A stretch of DNA of 64,000 nt. It comes from Elephas maximus indicus. Lineage: Eukaryota; Chordata; Mammalia; Proboscidea; Elephantidae. Location of the stretch: positions 5,518,001 through 5,582,000 of the forward strand of contig NC_064836.1 in NCBI RefSeq assembly GCF_024166365.1. Direction: 5' to 3'. Within the stretch, counting starts at the first letter, position 1. Each line of letters starts with the position of its first letter. This document shows, piece after piece, positions 48,662 to 60,499 of the stretch. Both the position numbers and the translations under genes were made by a program. Below the pieces are notes generated by a model that was not told the origin of the DNA, made no database searches, and saw only the letters and a program-made list of their open reading frames with translations.

Positions 48662-48802
48662 GTTTTTATTGCTGTTACGTGCTGTTGAGTCAGTTCCAAC
48701 TCATAGTGACCCTATGTACAACAGAACGAAATAGTGGCTAGTCCTGAGCCATCCTCATGATCTTTGTTATGCTTGAGCCCACTGTTGCAGCCACTGTTAG
48801 GT
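48662..48802 (-). repeat. RTE 3' terminus
   Basis: The reversed tail ttgctgttacgtgctgttga is followed by ccaactcatagtgaccctat, acaacagaacgaaatagtgg and tgagcccactgttgcagcca. Only about 140 bp of the element remain. Confidence 0.8.
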
Positions 48803-48929
48803 ATGGATTTGTTCTTTGAGGTTGTGATAGCCCAGTGTTGGGAGTTGTTGGGAGAAGAAGACACATATATCTTAAGAAAGACATGAAGAGCAAAGGGTGA
48901 TGGGGTAAATCAGAGATGGCAAGTAAAGA

Positions 48930-49960
48930 GTCAGATATCTTCATGCAGTCACTGTGGCAACAGTTTGGGGGTTCCTCAAAAAATTAAACATAAAAATGCC
49001 ATATAAGCCAGCAATTCCACTCCTAGGTGCATGCCCAAAAGACTTGAAAGCAGGGACTCAAAAAGATTCTTGTTCATAGCCCTAAGAAACCCTTTGAATT
49101 TGGAAATGAAGCCAGTCTTGGTGATCATCTTTCATTAAAATAAGAGATTGGCTTATAAAATAGACAGTATCACTTGTGAATACTGTGCCCCCCATAAATT
49201 AATCAACCATATGAGACCGAATGGTAAACATTTGCCCTAAAATAAAGATGAGAAGTTAAGGAGAGGCAGGGAAGTTAGATTAATGGAAACAGAATGAAAA
49301 GAGTGGAAATAATGAGAATGTTGACACACTGAAAAATGTAACCAATGTCATGGAACAAGTTGTATAAAAATTGTTAAATGGAAACCTAATTTGCTATGTA
49401 AACTTTCACCTAAAACACAATTAAAAAAAAAAAAGATTATACAAAAAATATATATTTGTGCACCAATGTTCATTGCAGCATTATTCACAATAGCCAAAGG
49501 TGGAAGCAACCCAAGTGTCCATCAACAGGTAAATGGATAAACAGGATGTGGTATATTCATGTAATTGAATATTATCCAGCTGTAAAGAGAAATTAAATTC
49601 TGATGCATGCCACAATATTTATGAACCTTATAAACATTATGCTGAATGAAATAAGTCAGACACAAAAGGAAAAATATGGTATGATCCTACTTACATAAAC
49701 TATCTAGAAAAGGCAAATGTGTAGAGGCAGAAGCAGATTAGTGGTTACCAGAGACTGGGGTAGGGAGAAATGGTAAATTATGGCTTAATGGGTACTGAAT
49801 TTCTCTTTGGGGTGATGAAGAAGTTTTGGAAATAGATAGTGGTGATGGTTGCAACAGCATTGTGAATGTAACTAATGCCACTGAATTATACACTTAAAAA
49901 ATGGTTAGATTGATAACATTTCATGCTATACATATTTTACAACCCTATTTTTTTTTTAAT
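48930..49960 (+). repeat. Old L1 3' end (sense), split by a younger L1 3' UTR
   Basis: ORF2-end words (tggcaacagtttgggggttc, cagcaattccactcctaggt) break off at about 49066 and resume at 49436 (gttcattgcagcattattca, aagtgtccatcaacaggtaa, tgctgaatgaaataagtcag, then gtgaatgtaactaatgccac). Fully decayed. Confidence 0.75.
49067..49435 (+). repeat. L1 3' UTR inserted in the old L1
   Basis: Ends aaactttcacctaaaacaca plus A run; contains catatgagaccgaatggtaa and caaagatgag-like segments shared with 57577-58146. Short repeat aaaaagatt at 49058-49066 and again after the A run fits a duplication. Confidence 0.7.
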
Positions 49961-50830
49961 TGTGCTTTAGGTGAAAGTTTACAGAGCAAATTAGTTTCTC
50001 GTTAAACAATTAATACACATATTGTTTTGTGACCTTGGTTGCCAACCCCGCCATATGCCAACACTCTCCTCTTCTCAACCCCTGGGTTCCCCATTTCTAT
50101 TCCTCTAGTTTGCCTATCCCTCCCTACCGTCTTGTCTTTCTTTTGAACAGGTATACCCATTTAGTCTCATATACGTGGTTGAACTATGTGTGTTATTATT
50201 TGTTTTATAGGCTTGTCTAATCTTTGACTGAAGGGTGAACCTCAGGAGTGACTTCAGTTAAAAGTATGTCTGGAAGCCGTACTTTTGGGGTTTCTCCAGT
50301 CTCTGCCAGACCAGTAAGTCTGGTCTTTTGTTGTGAATTTGAATTTTGTCCTACATTTTTCTCCTACTCTGTCTGGGACCCTCTTTTGTGATCCCTGTCA
50401 GAGCAGTCAGTGGTGGCAGCCAGGCACCATCTAGTTGTGCTGGGCTCAGTCTGGTGGAGGCTGTGGTAGTTGCAGTCCATTAGCCTTTGGAGTAATCTTT
50501 GCCTTTTGTCTTTGGTTTCCTTCATTCTTCCATGCTCCAGACAGGATGAGGACCAAGCAGATCTATCTTAGGTAGCTGTTCACAAGCTTTTAAGACCCCA
50601 GACACTACTCACCAAAGTAGGATGTAGAACATTTTCTTTATAAACTATGTTATGCTAATTGAGCCAGATGTTTCCCAAGACCATGTTCCCCAGCCCTCAG
50701 CCCAGTAACTCAGTTCCTCAGGGAATTTGAATATGTCTATGAAGCTTCTATGACTTTGCCTTGATCAAGTTGTACTGGCTTCTCCAGTATTGTGTACTGT
50801 CTTACCCTTCACCAAAGTTAACACTTGTCT
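49961..50830 (-). repeat. L1 3' UTR (antisense)
   Basis: Starts with the reversed terminus (attgtgctttaggtgaaagt), then tgaccttggttgccaacccc, agtctctgccagaccagtaa, ggcaccatctagttgtgctg and cccaagaccatgttccccag. Collinear with 30790-31890. Confidence 0.82.
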
Positions 50831-50944
50831 AATAATCCCGCTACTGAAGGTGTGTAAAACACCTTGCTTATCATAGACCTTCAAGGGATGACTGTTATTA
50901 TTATTTTCCTCAGAATATAACCCTTTTACAGGCATTTAATCCTC

Positions 50945-52000
50945 ATAGGAACCAAGAGAGACCTACATAAATGGAAAAATATACCATGCTCATGGATAGG
51001 AAGACTCAACATTGTGAAAATGTCAATTCTACCCAAAGCAATCTATAGATATAAGGCAATCCCGATCCAAATGCCAACAGTGTTCTTTAATGAGATGGAA
51101 AAACTGATCACTAACTTTATATGGAAAGAGGCCCCAGATAAGCAAAGCATTATTGAAGAAAGCGAACAAAGTAGGAGGCCTCACACTACCTGATCCCGGA
51201 AATTACTATTACAGCCATGGTAGTCAAAACAGCCTGGTACTGGTACAATGACAGACCAGTGGAAAAGAATCAAGAACCCAGACATAAATTCATCCACCTA
51301 CAGTCAGCTGATCATTGACAAAGGATGAAAATCTATTAAATGGGGGAAAAGACAGTCTTTTTAACAAATGGTGCTGGCAAAACTGGATGTGCATTTGTTA
51401 AAAAAAAAAGAAAGAAATAGGGCCGATACCTCACCCCATACACAAAAACTAACTCAAAATGTATCAAAGGCCTAAATACAGAACCTAAAACGATAAAGAT
51501 CATGGAAGAAAAAATAGGGACAACACTAGACACTCTAACACATGGCATAAAGAGAATACAAAGCATAACTAACAATACCAAAACACCAGTAGATAAACTA
51601 GATACCTGGGAGCTCCTCAAAATTAAACACTTTATGACCCAGCAATCCTAATCCTAAGAATATATCCTAGGGAAATAACAGTCATCACACGAATAGACAT
51701 ATGCACGCCTGTGTTCACTGCAGCATTCTTCACAATAGCAAAAAGACAGAAACAATCTAAGTGTCCATCAACAGATGAATGGATAAATAAACTGTGGTAC
51801 ATACACATAGTGGAATACTATGCAGTGATAAAGAACAATGATGAATTTGCAAAACATCTCACAGCATGGATGAATCTGGAGAGCATTATGCTGAGTGAAG
51901 TCAATCACAAAAGGACAAATGCTGTATAAGACAACTATTATAAAAACTCCTAAAAAGGTTTACATACTGAAAGAAACACTAACTAGACAATACAATTTCA
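50945..52000 (+). repeat. L1 ORF2 C-terminal fragment with internal deletion
   Basis: From about 50950 (gagagacctacataaatgga) it is collinear with 42300-42960 of the younger L1. It then jumps from cctcaaaattaaacac at 51634 to tatgacccagcaatcctaat (equivalent to about 43420) and ends near 52000. About 450 bp of ORF2 are absent, and frames are broken. Confidence 0.85.
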
Positions 52001-53123
52001 TCAGAGCAATAGGTGTTGATGACATCCTTACAGAATTATGCAAATATGACAACTCACAGAGCAACAGGATAATTTAACTGCATGTAGAATAATCACATTC
52101 CACAGGATTTGAAAAGATGCATCAATTTTACACCTGTACAGAACCTGGAGTTGTGTGTACTGTGTTGATCGCTGAGGCATATCACTCTTGCCCACCACTG
52201 GGAAGATATTAACATGTATCATACTCAGTAGACTAGTCATACACGTCAGTGTCATGGATATTTGACCTGAAACTCAGTGTGCCTTTCATTCCAGTCATGG
52301 AACAGTGGACATGCTTTTCTCCCTCAGGCAGCAACAAGAGTGCAGTGAACAATGCTCTGATTTGTATGCCGCATTTACGGCCTTATCCACAATCTCTGTT
52401 ACAACTGTGTTGGTATGCAGAAAATCCTACAAAACGGTGATTGCCCATATATAATTTTAAAAACACCATACTAATCCATTTATTGTAATAATGTAAAAAT
52501 GGAATTATATTCTTGCTATTTTTTTTTTTAGCAATGTTATATCTGGAAATTTCACTGTTAATGTTGAATATACATAAGAGTAGATTTCATGTCTAATAGT
52601 TGCATAATAAAAGGGCTAGAAGTAATTATTTGGATGTTTTATGTGACAGTGATTGTATGCATGTAATTTATAATTGGAATGATTGTTCAGGGTTTAACAA
52701 GGCTGCACTTCACTGTCAACAAACACTTACATTGTTTGAAATGCAGCCCATATACTGCACTTACCATTAATTCAATGACTGTTTGGAGGGAACTTATTAA
52801 ATAGATTGCCAAATAAAATCACAGTTACCTTGTTATCTCAGTACATTGTGTCTACAACTGATAGCCTGATGAAACCATAAAATATCATGGGAAACTGCAT
52901 TTGTATCATTTCTTTACTAGGTGGCTCAGGTGTGGGTTTTTTGCTGCCATTATTCATTCACCCATTTTTATCCATTTATTTAAATAAGCTTTGTTTTGTT
53001 TTTTTAGCATTGCCTATATACTTGTGCTACTAAAGATACAAAAAGAATTAAGACATTCTTTACCCTTAAAGACCTCACAGTCTGGTGATAAAGATAGGCT
53101 CATTAAGTTACACAGCAATAAAA
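52001..53123. other. Unassigned sequence
   Basis: No exon, RNA gene or known repeat recognised in over 1.1 kb. A short open frame (52249-52440, 63 codons) is not recognisable. One of the longer repeat-free stretches here. Confidence 0.4.
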
Positions 53124-53295
53124 AAAAAAAAAAAAACCATTGTCATGTTGAGTAGATTCAATCTCGACTCATAGTGACCCTATAGGACACAGTAGAACTG
53201 CCCCATAGGGTTTCCAAGGAGCAGCTAGTGGATTCGAACTGCCAACCATTTGGTTAGTAGCTGTAGCTCTTAACCACTGTGCAACCAGGGCTCCA
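53124..53295 (-). repeat. AfroSINE, short form
   Basis: An A run, then atctcgactcatagtgaccc, tataggacacagtagaactg, tggattcgaactgccaacca and actgtgcaaccagggctcc. Confidence 0.92.
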
Positions 53296-53810
53296 AAATT
53301 ATACAATAGGAATTATCCTCCCAGTCTCCTCGGCAGGCTGGTGCGGGGGGGGGGGGGGTCACCACCTCAATGCTCCCATAATATCCAAAGCATGTTGAGG
53401 TGGTGGTCCCCCCACACACACACCCACACCATCCCTCCACCCCAAGTCTGCAGAGGAGACTGGGAGAACAATGAGTAAAGTGAGCGGTTAGGGAAAAGCT
53501 GACTGAAGGAGGTGGCGTGTGGACTGAAGCTTTAAGAACAGGTATAACTTCACCATTCCAAGGAGATAGCATGAAGATTGAGGTGGAGATGAGGGGTAGG
53601 ATGATTCTGTCAGAATAAATAGCATGTACAAAGTATGAATAATAAACCACCATTTTGTTCTAGTCAGAGTCATGAGGAAATGATAATGAACTGAACAAGA
53701 ACAATGCAGTCAGAGAAATATCTGAAAGCAGTTCACAAGAGGATAAAAATGGGAAGAGATTAATCTGAACAAAGAAGCAAAATTAACTTGGAGTTGGGAG
53801 GGGTGGCTAG
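53296..53810. other. Unassigned, with a G homopolymer
   Basis: A G run lies at about 53345-53358, and a short CA/CCA-rich stretch at 53408-53440. No exon recognised. Confidence 0.4.
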
Positions 53811-54154
53811 TATTTCATATTAACTGTTGCCATCAAGTCGATTCCAACTCACAGCGGCCCCATAGGACAGAGTAGAACTGCCCCATAGGGTTTCCAAGGA
53901 ACAGCTGGTGGATTCTAACTGTCGACTTTTTGGTTAGCAGTCAAGCTCTTAACCACTGTGTTACCAAACCAAAAAACCAAACCCAGTGCCGTCGAGTCGA
54001 TTCCGACTCATAGCTACCCTATAGGACAGAGTAGAACTGCCCCCACAGAGTTTCCAAGGAGCGCCTGGCTGATTCAAACTGCCGACCCTTTGGTTAACAG
54101 CCGTAGCACTTAACCACTACACCACCAGGGTTTCAGGGCCCCTTATTTCATATT
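53811..54154 (-). repeat. AfroSINE carrying a second AfroSINE
   Basis: The outer copy (53822-53965, then its last bases before 54143) is flanked by an exact duplication tatttcatatt at 53811-53821 and 54144-54154. The inner, younger-looking copy (about 53966-54135: gtcgagtcgattccgactca to actacaccaccagggttt) sits in the outer head. Both are antisense. Confidence 0.88.
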
Positions 54155-54954
54155 AGAGAAGTAAGTTTTATCTTGTAGGAGATAAAGAGCTGTGGGAGAG
54201 TTTTAAGAGGAAGGAATTACAAGGTTAGATTATCTTTTTTAGATGGAACACTGGCAGCTCTGTAGAAACTCCAGAAGGACAGCAATCTTACCCACATTGT
54301 CTGCCAATAAATCTCCAGCAGTTAGCACAAGGCCAGAGATACATAGTAAACCCTCAATATTTACTATTTACATTAATTAACCATTCTGTTCTATTCGTAG
54401 TCATGGGGAAAAGGATAAACTGAACTAATGATTGCAGTAAAGGAGAGGACAAACTTGAGACCCACTCAAAGAAAGTAGAACTCAGTGATTGTCTGGATGG
54501 GGAGATATGGAAAAAGTTAGGAATCACTTCAAGATTTGTGAGCTAGATTAATGGTTGGACTGCTGGGCCTTTAAATAGAAAGTAAACCGATTTCAAAGAT
54601 AATGTTTAAGTCCATTGTGGTCACAAAGAATTTGAGGGCAGATGAGTGTTTATACCCAACAAGCAAATGGATCTGTGGGTGTGTTGCTCTCCCAAGTTTT
54701 GGCTGCTGCAGAGATCTAGGAGTTATTAGCATATGAGCACTAGACAGAACCATAAGAATAGTTTTTTAATGATAGAGAACCACTCAGGGAAAGAATGTAA
54801 AGTGAGAAGAGCAGTAGGCTGAGGATTACTGGACAGCTCTGAGGAAAATCAACATTTAAGGAAGAAAAGCCCTTAAAGAAGCCAGGAAAAGAATAATCAT
54901 AATGATACAAAGAGAATTTTAAGAGTTTGGGGGTCCAAGAAGTCAAAGGCGTCC
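54155..54954. other. Unassigned sequence
   Basis: No recognised exon or repeat. Confidence 0.35.
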
Positions 54955-55370
54955 CAGACAGAGCAGGAGAAAAATGTAGAACAAAATTCAAATTCACAAA
55001 AAAAGACCAGACTTACCGGTCTGACAAAGACTGGAGGAACCCCCAGGACTATGGCGCCTGGACATTTTTGCTAAACCAGAACTGAAACTACTCCCGAAGT
55101 CCAATAACACACGTGAGGAACATGCTTCTTAGTTCAATCTAATATACAAGACCAAATAGACAACTCCTGTCTGAAAGCAAGACAAGAAGGCAGGAAGGGA
55201 CAGGAACTGGACGGACGGACACAGTGAACCGGGGGTAGAAAGGGGGAACGTACCGTCACATTGTCAGATTGCAACCAATAGTCACAACATAATATGTGTA
55301 TAAATTTTTGAATGAGAAATTAACTTGAGCTGTAAACTTTAACCTAAAGCACAATAAAATTAAAAAAAAA
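54955..55370 (+). repeat. L1 3' UTR (variant)
   Basis: The words gaccagacttaccggtctga, gaaactactcccgaagtcca and actcctgtctgaaagcaaga, and the terminus gtaaactttaacctaaagca plus A run, match the family but differ from the 43741 type. Confidence 0.8.
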
Positions 55371-56261
55371 AGTCGAGAGCATAATTTTGAGGAGGAGATG
55401 ATCAATAGATGGCATTCCATTTAAGTGAGTACAGTATCAGTTGCTGGATTTAGCAATCTGGTCATCCTGATGTTTTAAGTTGGCAACAGAGGTACAAACC
55501 AGACTGCTAATCATTAAAGAATGATTGAGAGGGTGGAAGAGATGAAATAGACTACTTCACATTAGGTAGCCCATCTACAGCTTGTCCAAAATAACAAGAA
55601 CAAAATGGAAAGACGAGAGCCAAATACGACAGTGCTCTAGGCATAGGCATGGAACATTGGTGGAATTATATCCATTGTGAAGTCAGCAGAGATTTGCTGG
55701 GCTTGCAAATGGAAGTGGTTATAATTCCCAAAAGAATTTTTTAAGACCAGATCTGTGAAATAAAGTGTGCTATTGGATGTCCGATTAAATGAAACAAAGA
55801 TTCCCCATAGGCAACCTTAGGGGCATGTTAACATTTGCTCTCAATCATAAGAATTGATAGTGAAAATGCGCTCTACATGGAGCATGACATAACGCACCAT
55901 TCACCTATTTGAAAAACATCAAATACATAAATCAGTGTCCAAAAGGAGCTGTGCAAAACAGGCAGTATATGGCCAAGAAATTTGTGGGTAGCTCTGTGCC
56001 TCCAGCACTAGTTTATCCACTAACCTCAATACATTCATAAAAGATAAAACTTAGGGTCAATTAGAAGCAGCATTTCTGGGGCACAGATCGGATAATTTTA
56101 TAATGTATCTGTCGTATTTGTCAGTAAAATATCCCACTGTTATTTATTAAGTACGACTTAATAATATTTCAGATTTAGTATCTTTTTCACTTAGTTTTTT
56201 AAAGCTATTTATTTGCAACAATTTATAGTAAATGTTTCCAAAAATGCAATATTACATACAG
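55371..56261. other. Unassigned sequence
   Basis: No recognised exon or repeat in about 890 bp. Confidence 0.4.
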
Positions 56262-56430
56262 ACCAAAACCCAAACCAAACCCAGTGCTGTCAATTCCGAC
56301 TCATAGCGACCCTATAGGACAGAGTAGAACTGCCCCATAGAGTTTCCAAGGAGCGCCTGGTGGATTTGAATTGCCAACCCTTTGGTTAGCAGCCGTAGCA
56401 CCTAACCACTACGCCACCAGGGTTTCCATT
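56262..56430 (-). repeat. AfroSINE, young short form
   Basis: Close to consensus: aattccgactcatagcgacc, ctataggacagagtagaact, ccaaccctttggttagcagc and ctacgccaccagggtttcc. Confidence 0.93.
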
Positions 56431-56568
56431 TTATATGGAAAGTTAATTACAAAATTTCGTATGGCACTTTTTCTAGTAGTTAGCAATATATATTTGAGAA
56501 TAAGGAACCACTGACAATTTATCCATTCAAAAATTCATATTTACTCCTCACTATGTTTATGTGCCACT

Positions 56569-56763
56569 ATGTGCCATATTGGAGCCCTGGTGGTGCAGTG
56601 GTTAAGAGTTCGGCTGCTATCCAAAAGGTCAGCAGTTCAAATCCACCAGCCACTTCTTGGAAACCCTATGGGGCAGTTCTACCCTGTTCTATAGGGTCAC
56701 TATTTAAGTCAGAGTCAACTGAACAGCAATGGATTTGGTTGGTTTTTTTGCATGTGCCATATT
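56569..56763 (+). repeat. AfroSINE, short form, first of a same-target pair
   Basis: The insert 56581-56751 (ggagccctggtggtgcagtg, cagttcaaatccaccagcca, ttggtttggttggttttt-like end) is flanked by atgtgccatatt at 56569-56580 and 56752-56763. Confidence 0.93.
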
Positions 56764-56980
56764 AAGAAGCCTTGGTGGTGCAAGGTTAAGCGCTTAGCTG
56801 CTAACCTGAAGGTCTGTTGTTTGAACCCACCAATGGCTCTGCAGAAGAAAAGACCTGGTAATCTGCTCCTGTAAATACTACAGCCTAGGAAACCCTATGG
56901 AGAAATTCTACTCTGCCACATGGGGTCACTATGAGTCAAATATCAACTTGTCAACACCTAACAACAACATGTGCCATATT
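56764..56980 (+). repeat. AfroSINE, long form, second of the pair
   Basis: The insert 56764-56968 (aagaagccttggtggtgcaa, gacctggtaatctgctcctg, tcactatgagtcaaatatca, tail cacctaacaacaac) shares the left copy of atgtgccatatt (56752-56763) with its neighbour and has its own right copy at 56969-56980. Confidence 0.92.
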
Positions 56981-57559
56981 GCTATGTGCAAAAGTATACT
57001 AGATGAGCTATGGAGATACAAGGAGGAAAATGACATGTTCCTTACTATCTCGTTTATCATCTGTTGGGAAAACAGTTAAAAAATATGTTACTACATATAA
57101 AAATAGAGCAAATAATTGTGGGAGGTCAAAGGAAGAACTGAAAGAGGGGACCAAAGGAACAATGAAAAATTTTAATGATAAACATTTAAATGCTAAATAC
57201 CAAAAGTGTTGGGAGAACACATGGAATTTGCTTTTTAACTGTAGAGAACATTTGTTAATTGTGCCCCCACCATTCCTATGGAGCATTCTCAGCCCTGTGT
57301 TTGGGTGGAGTTGCCTCATAAGCAGTTCCTAGGATAGGCCATGACTGGCTTAAGTATTATCTATACTCTTAAAGATTGGTTCAAGAATGAACACAAGATA
57401 GAGATGGCTGTTAGGACTTCTGGGGGGGGGGGGAAGGCTTCCTATTGTAGAGCTTCATAACAGGACTGTCTTTTCAGCTAGACAAGGATGAGAAAGGACA
57501 AAGCCCCAGGATCTGTTAGCAGCCGTCTTTCACCAAAGAGAAAAGAACTTGCCTCAAAC
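56981..57559. other. Unassigned, with a G homopolymer
   Basis: A G run at about 57422-57433. ORFs on both strands over 57003-57332 overlap each other and are not recognisable. Confidence 0.4.
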
Positions 57560-58163
57560 AGGAATCAGGACTAAAGTCTCAGAGAAGAAACTATTCTGCA
57601 GGGTTAACAGCCTACAAGAGCCACTGCCTCATCTACCCTGAGACCAGAACTAGATGGTGCCCGGCCACCACTACCTACTATTCTGATAAGGGCCACAACA
57701 GATGGACCCAGACAGATCAGGAGAAAAACATGGAACAGAACTCAAATTCTTAAAAGTTCAGACTTTCTGAACCAGTTGAGAACAGAGGATTCTCTGAGAC
57801 TATTGCTCCGAGATGCTCTTTAAACTTTGAACCTAACTATCCACTGAGGTCACCTTTTAGTGAAAAAACACGTTGGCATATGAAATAAAGGATACTGCCC
57901 ATGAGAATGGTGCTCCATTAAAAAACCATCTATATGAGACCAAAAGGTTAACAATTGCTCTAAAGCAAAGATGAGAAGGGGGCAAGAAAACTCGAGTAGT
58001 AGAAATGGAACAACCACAATACAAAGAGAATGCTAACACATTGTGAAAAATGTAACAATTTGTATAGAAATTGTCAAATGGGAATCAACTTTGCTGTGTA
58101 AACCTTCATCAAAAAAGCAGTATTATTTGTTAAAAAGAAAAAGAAAAGGAATCAGCACTGAAG
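57560..58163 (+). repeat. L1 3' UTR with a 17-bp duplication
   Basis: Flanks aggaatcaggactaaag (57560-57576) and aggaatcagcactgaag (58147-58163) differ at two positions. The insert carries the variant UTR (gagaccagaactagatggtg, tatgagaccaaaaggttaac, gagaatgctaacacattgtg). Confidence 0.88.
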
Positions 58164-58324
58164 AGACAATGTAGAAAGATGGAAAGACTTGAGCCCTGGT
58201 CACATCATGGAGCCCTGAATCAAGTCATACTTCATGGTTATGTGAGCAAACAAATTCCTTTTAATCTTGCAACCTAGAGAGTAGGCCTTAGATATCTATT
58301 TAGAAATTGATATAAATAAAATCT

Positions 58325-59290
58325 GTTGTTGTTTTCAGGTGCCAGTGAGTTAGTTCCAACTCATAGCAACAACAGAAGGAAACACTGCACAGTCCTGCGC
58401 CATCCTCACAATTGTAGCTATGTTTCAGCCCACTATTGCAGCCACTGTGTCAATCCATCTAATCGAAGGTCTTCCTCTTTTTGGCTGACCCTCTTCCTTA
58501 CCAAGCACGATGTCCCTCTCCAGGGACTGGTCCCTCCTGATAACATGTCCAAAGTACGTGAGACAAAGTCTTGTCATCCTTGCTTCCAAGAAGCACTCCA
58601 GCTGTACTTATTTCAAGACAGATTTGTTTGTTCTTTTGGAAGTCCATGGTATATTCAATATATTTTGCCAACACCATAATTCAAAGACATCAATTCTTCT
58701 TTGGTCTTCCTTATTTATTATCCAGCTTTCATATGTATATGAGGTAATTGAATACAGCATGGCTTGGATCAAGGGCACCTTAGTCCTCAAGGTGACACCT
58801 TCGCTTTTTAACACTTCAAAGAGGTCTTTTGCAGCAGTTTTGCCCAATGCAAAATTAGTTCACTAATGCCTACGATATTGATCTTTATGTGTTCCACTTC
58901 ATTTTGGATGACTTCCAGTTTCCCTAGATTCATACTTTGTACATTCCATGCTTTAATTAATGGATGTTCCCAGCTGTTCCTCCTCATTTTGAGTCATGCC
59001 ATTAAGGCTGACTCTACTTTGAAGAGGTAGCTCTTCCCCAGTCATATTTTGAGGGCCTCATCTTCCAGCAGTATATGAATGTTCCACTGCTATTTGTAAG
59101 ATTTTCACTGGCCAATTTTTCAGAAGTAGACTGCCAGGTTCTTCTTCCTACTCTGTCTTAGTTTGGAAGATTCACTGAAACCTGTTCACCATGGGAGACC
59201 TGCTGGCATTTGATATACTGGTAGCATAGCTTCCAGCATCACAGAACATGTGAGCCAGCACAGTATGACAAACCGACAGACACATGGCGG
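58325..59290 (-). mobile_element. Internally deleted RTE: 3' end fused to 5' end
   Basis: On the minus strand, the RTE 5' head (reverse of 59290-58860: gcttccagcatcacagaaca, cactggccaatttttcagaa, actctactttgaagaggtag) is followed directly, at about 58855, by the RTE 3' part (ttgcccaatgc reversed, then on to the tail ttgttgttgttttcag at 58325). The endonuclease, RT core and YADD box, about 2.5 kb, are missing. It cannot move by itself. The 5' head is the same as that at 35170-35560 in sense. Confidence 0.8.
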
Positions 59291-59820
59291 AAATGAAACC
59301 TAGGGGAATACATTTCTCTGAACTTCTCCCCCACCCTCCAAAATAACAAGCATTTTCAAAATCAACATAAACATACCAAATGATGGGCAAGGCTATAAAA
59401 TATATCCAATATCATACTACACATAGAGATGTCAAACAAAACAGTACTTCCTAGAACAAATCTAGATGTGTTTGGTAAATAGCATGAGTTAACAGTTTAT
59501 CATTTAAAGGACTTAGTGCCCCAACTTTCATGTAGTTTTGTCTACTATGAGTGAAGAGAATCTGAGGAGAAGTTAACACATAATATAACAAGCTAAGGGT
59601 CAAGCCCTGAGGAGGCTTTTTAAAACAAGATACAATGAATGAAGTTACTTGATGTGAATTGACACTGACTCCAAAGTACGCAGAACAAATGAAAATTCAA
59701 GAAGGTCAATTATGAAATTATCAAATAATTGGAAATTACTAGTATTAGGATATCTTTTCATCTCTTTTAATTATAAAAATTTTCATCTTTGATTATATTA
59801 TACTGTAAAAGAAAATCTGT
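59291..59820. other. Unassigned sequence
   Basis: No recognised exon or repeat. Confidence 0.35.
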
Positions 59821-60141
59821 AAGAATGCACACATAGCTTCTTGGATCAAGTAGACACATAAGACTATGTTGGCATCTCCTGTCTGGAGGGGAGATGAGGG
59901 GGCAGAGAGGGCCAAAAGCTGACCAAATGGACTCGAAAACGGAGAGTGGAGGGAAGGAGTGTGCTGTCTCGGTGAGGGGAGAGCAATTAGGAGTATATAC
60001 CAAAGTGTATATAAATTTTTGTATGAGAGACTGACCTGATTTGTAAACTTTCACTTAAAGCACAATAAAGATCAATTTAAAAAAAACAAAATGAAATACA
60101 TTGTTGGAACCCCCCCCCCAAAAAAAAGAATGCACATGTAG
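59821..60141 (+). repeat. L1 3' UTR with duplication and extra 3' sequence
   Basis: Flanks aagaatgcacacatag (59821-59836) and aagaatgcacatgtag (60126-60141). The UTR ends gcacaataaagatcaattta plus A run at about 60085. About 35 bp (ending in a C run, about 60109-60118, and a second A run) precede the right flank. Confidence 0.85.
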
Positions 60142-60265
60142 GTAACATGTGAATACTACAAAACAGCTTTCTTAGCCTAAAAGTCAACAGGCCATCACTA
60201 ATGAAGATGATTTTTAAACCTGAGAATGCAGGGAGTAAGGAAAGAAAACCAAAAAAAAAAAAACA

Positions 60266-60438
60266 AGAACAAAAACCAAATCCTTTGCCATAGAGTCAAT
60301 TCTGACTCACAGTAGTCCCATAGGGTTTCCAAGGCTATATCTCTACAGAAGTCTCTCAGAGCCACTGGTGGTTTCGAACCGATGACCTTTCAGTTAGCAG
60401 TCAACTGCTTTAATCACTGCACCACCAGGGCTCCTTAG
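60266..60438 (-). repeat. AfroSINE, long form
   Basis: Minus-strand copy (gagtcaattctgactcacag, ccatagggtttccaaggcta, gtttcgaaccgatgaccttt, ctgcaccaccagggctcc). Confidence 0.9.
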
Positions 60439-60499
60439 GGAAAGAAAGTTCTACTTAATTTAGTGATCTCTTACCACAGATCTGAAAACCATTTTTGCA

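Noticed and set aside
56581-56650. tRNA gene
   Set aside because: SINE heads carry A- and B-box-like sequences, but no cloverleaf with an acceptor stem is present; they are tRNA-derived repeats.
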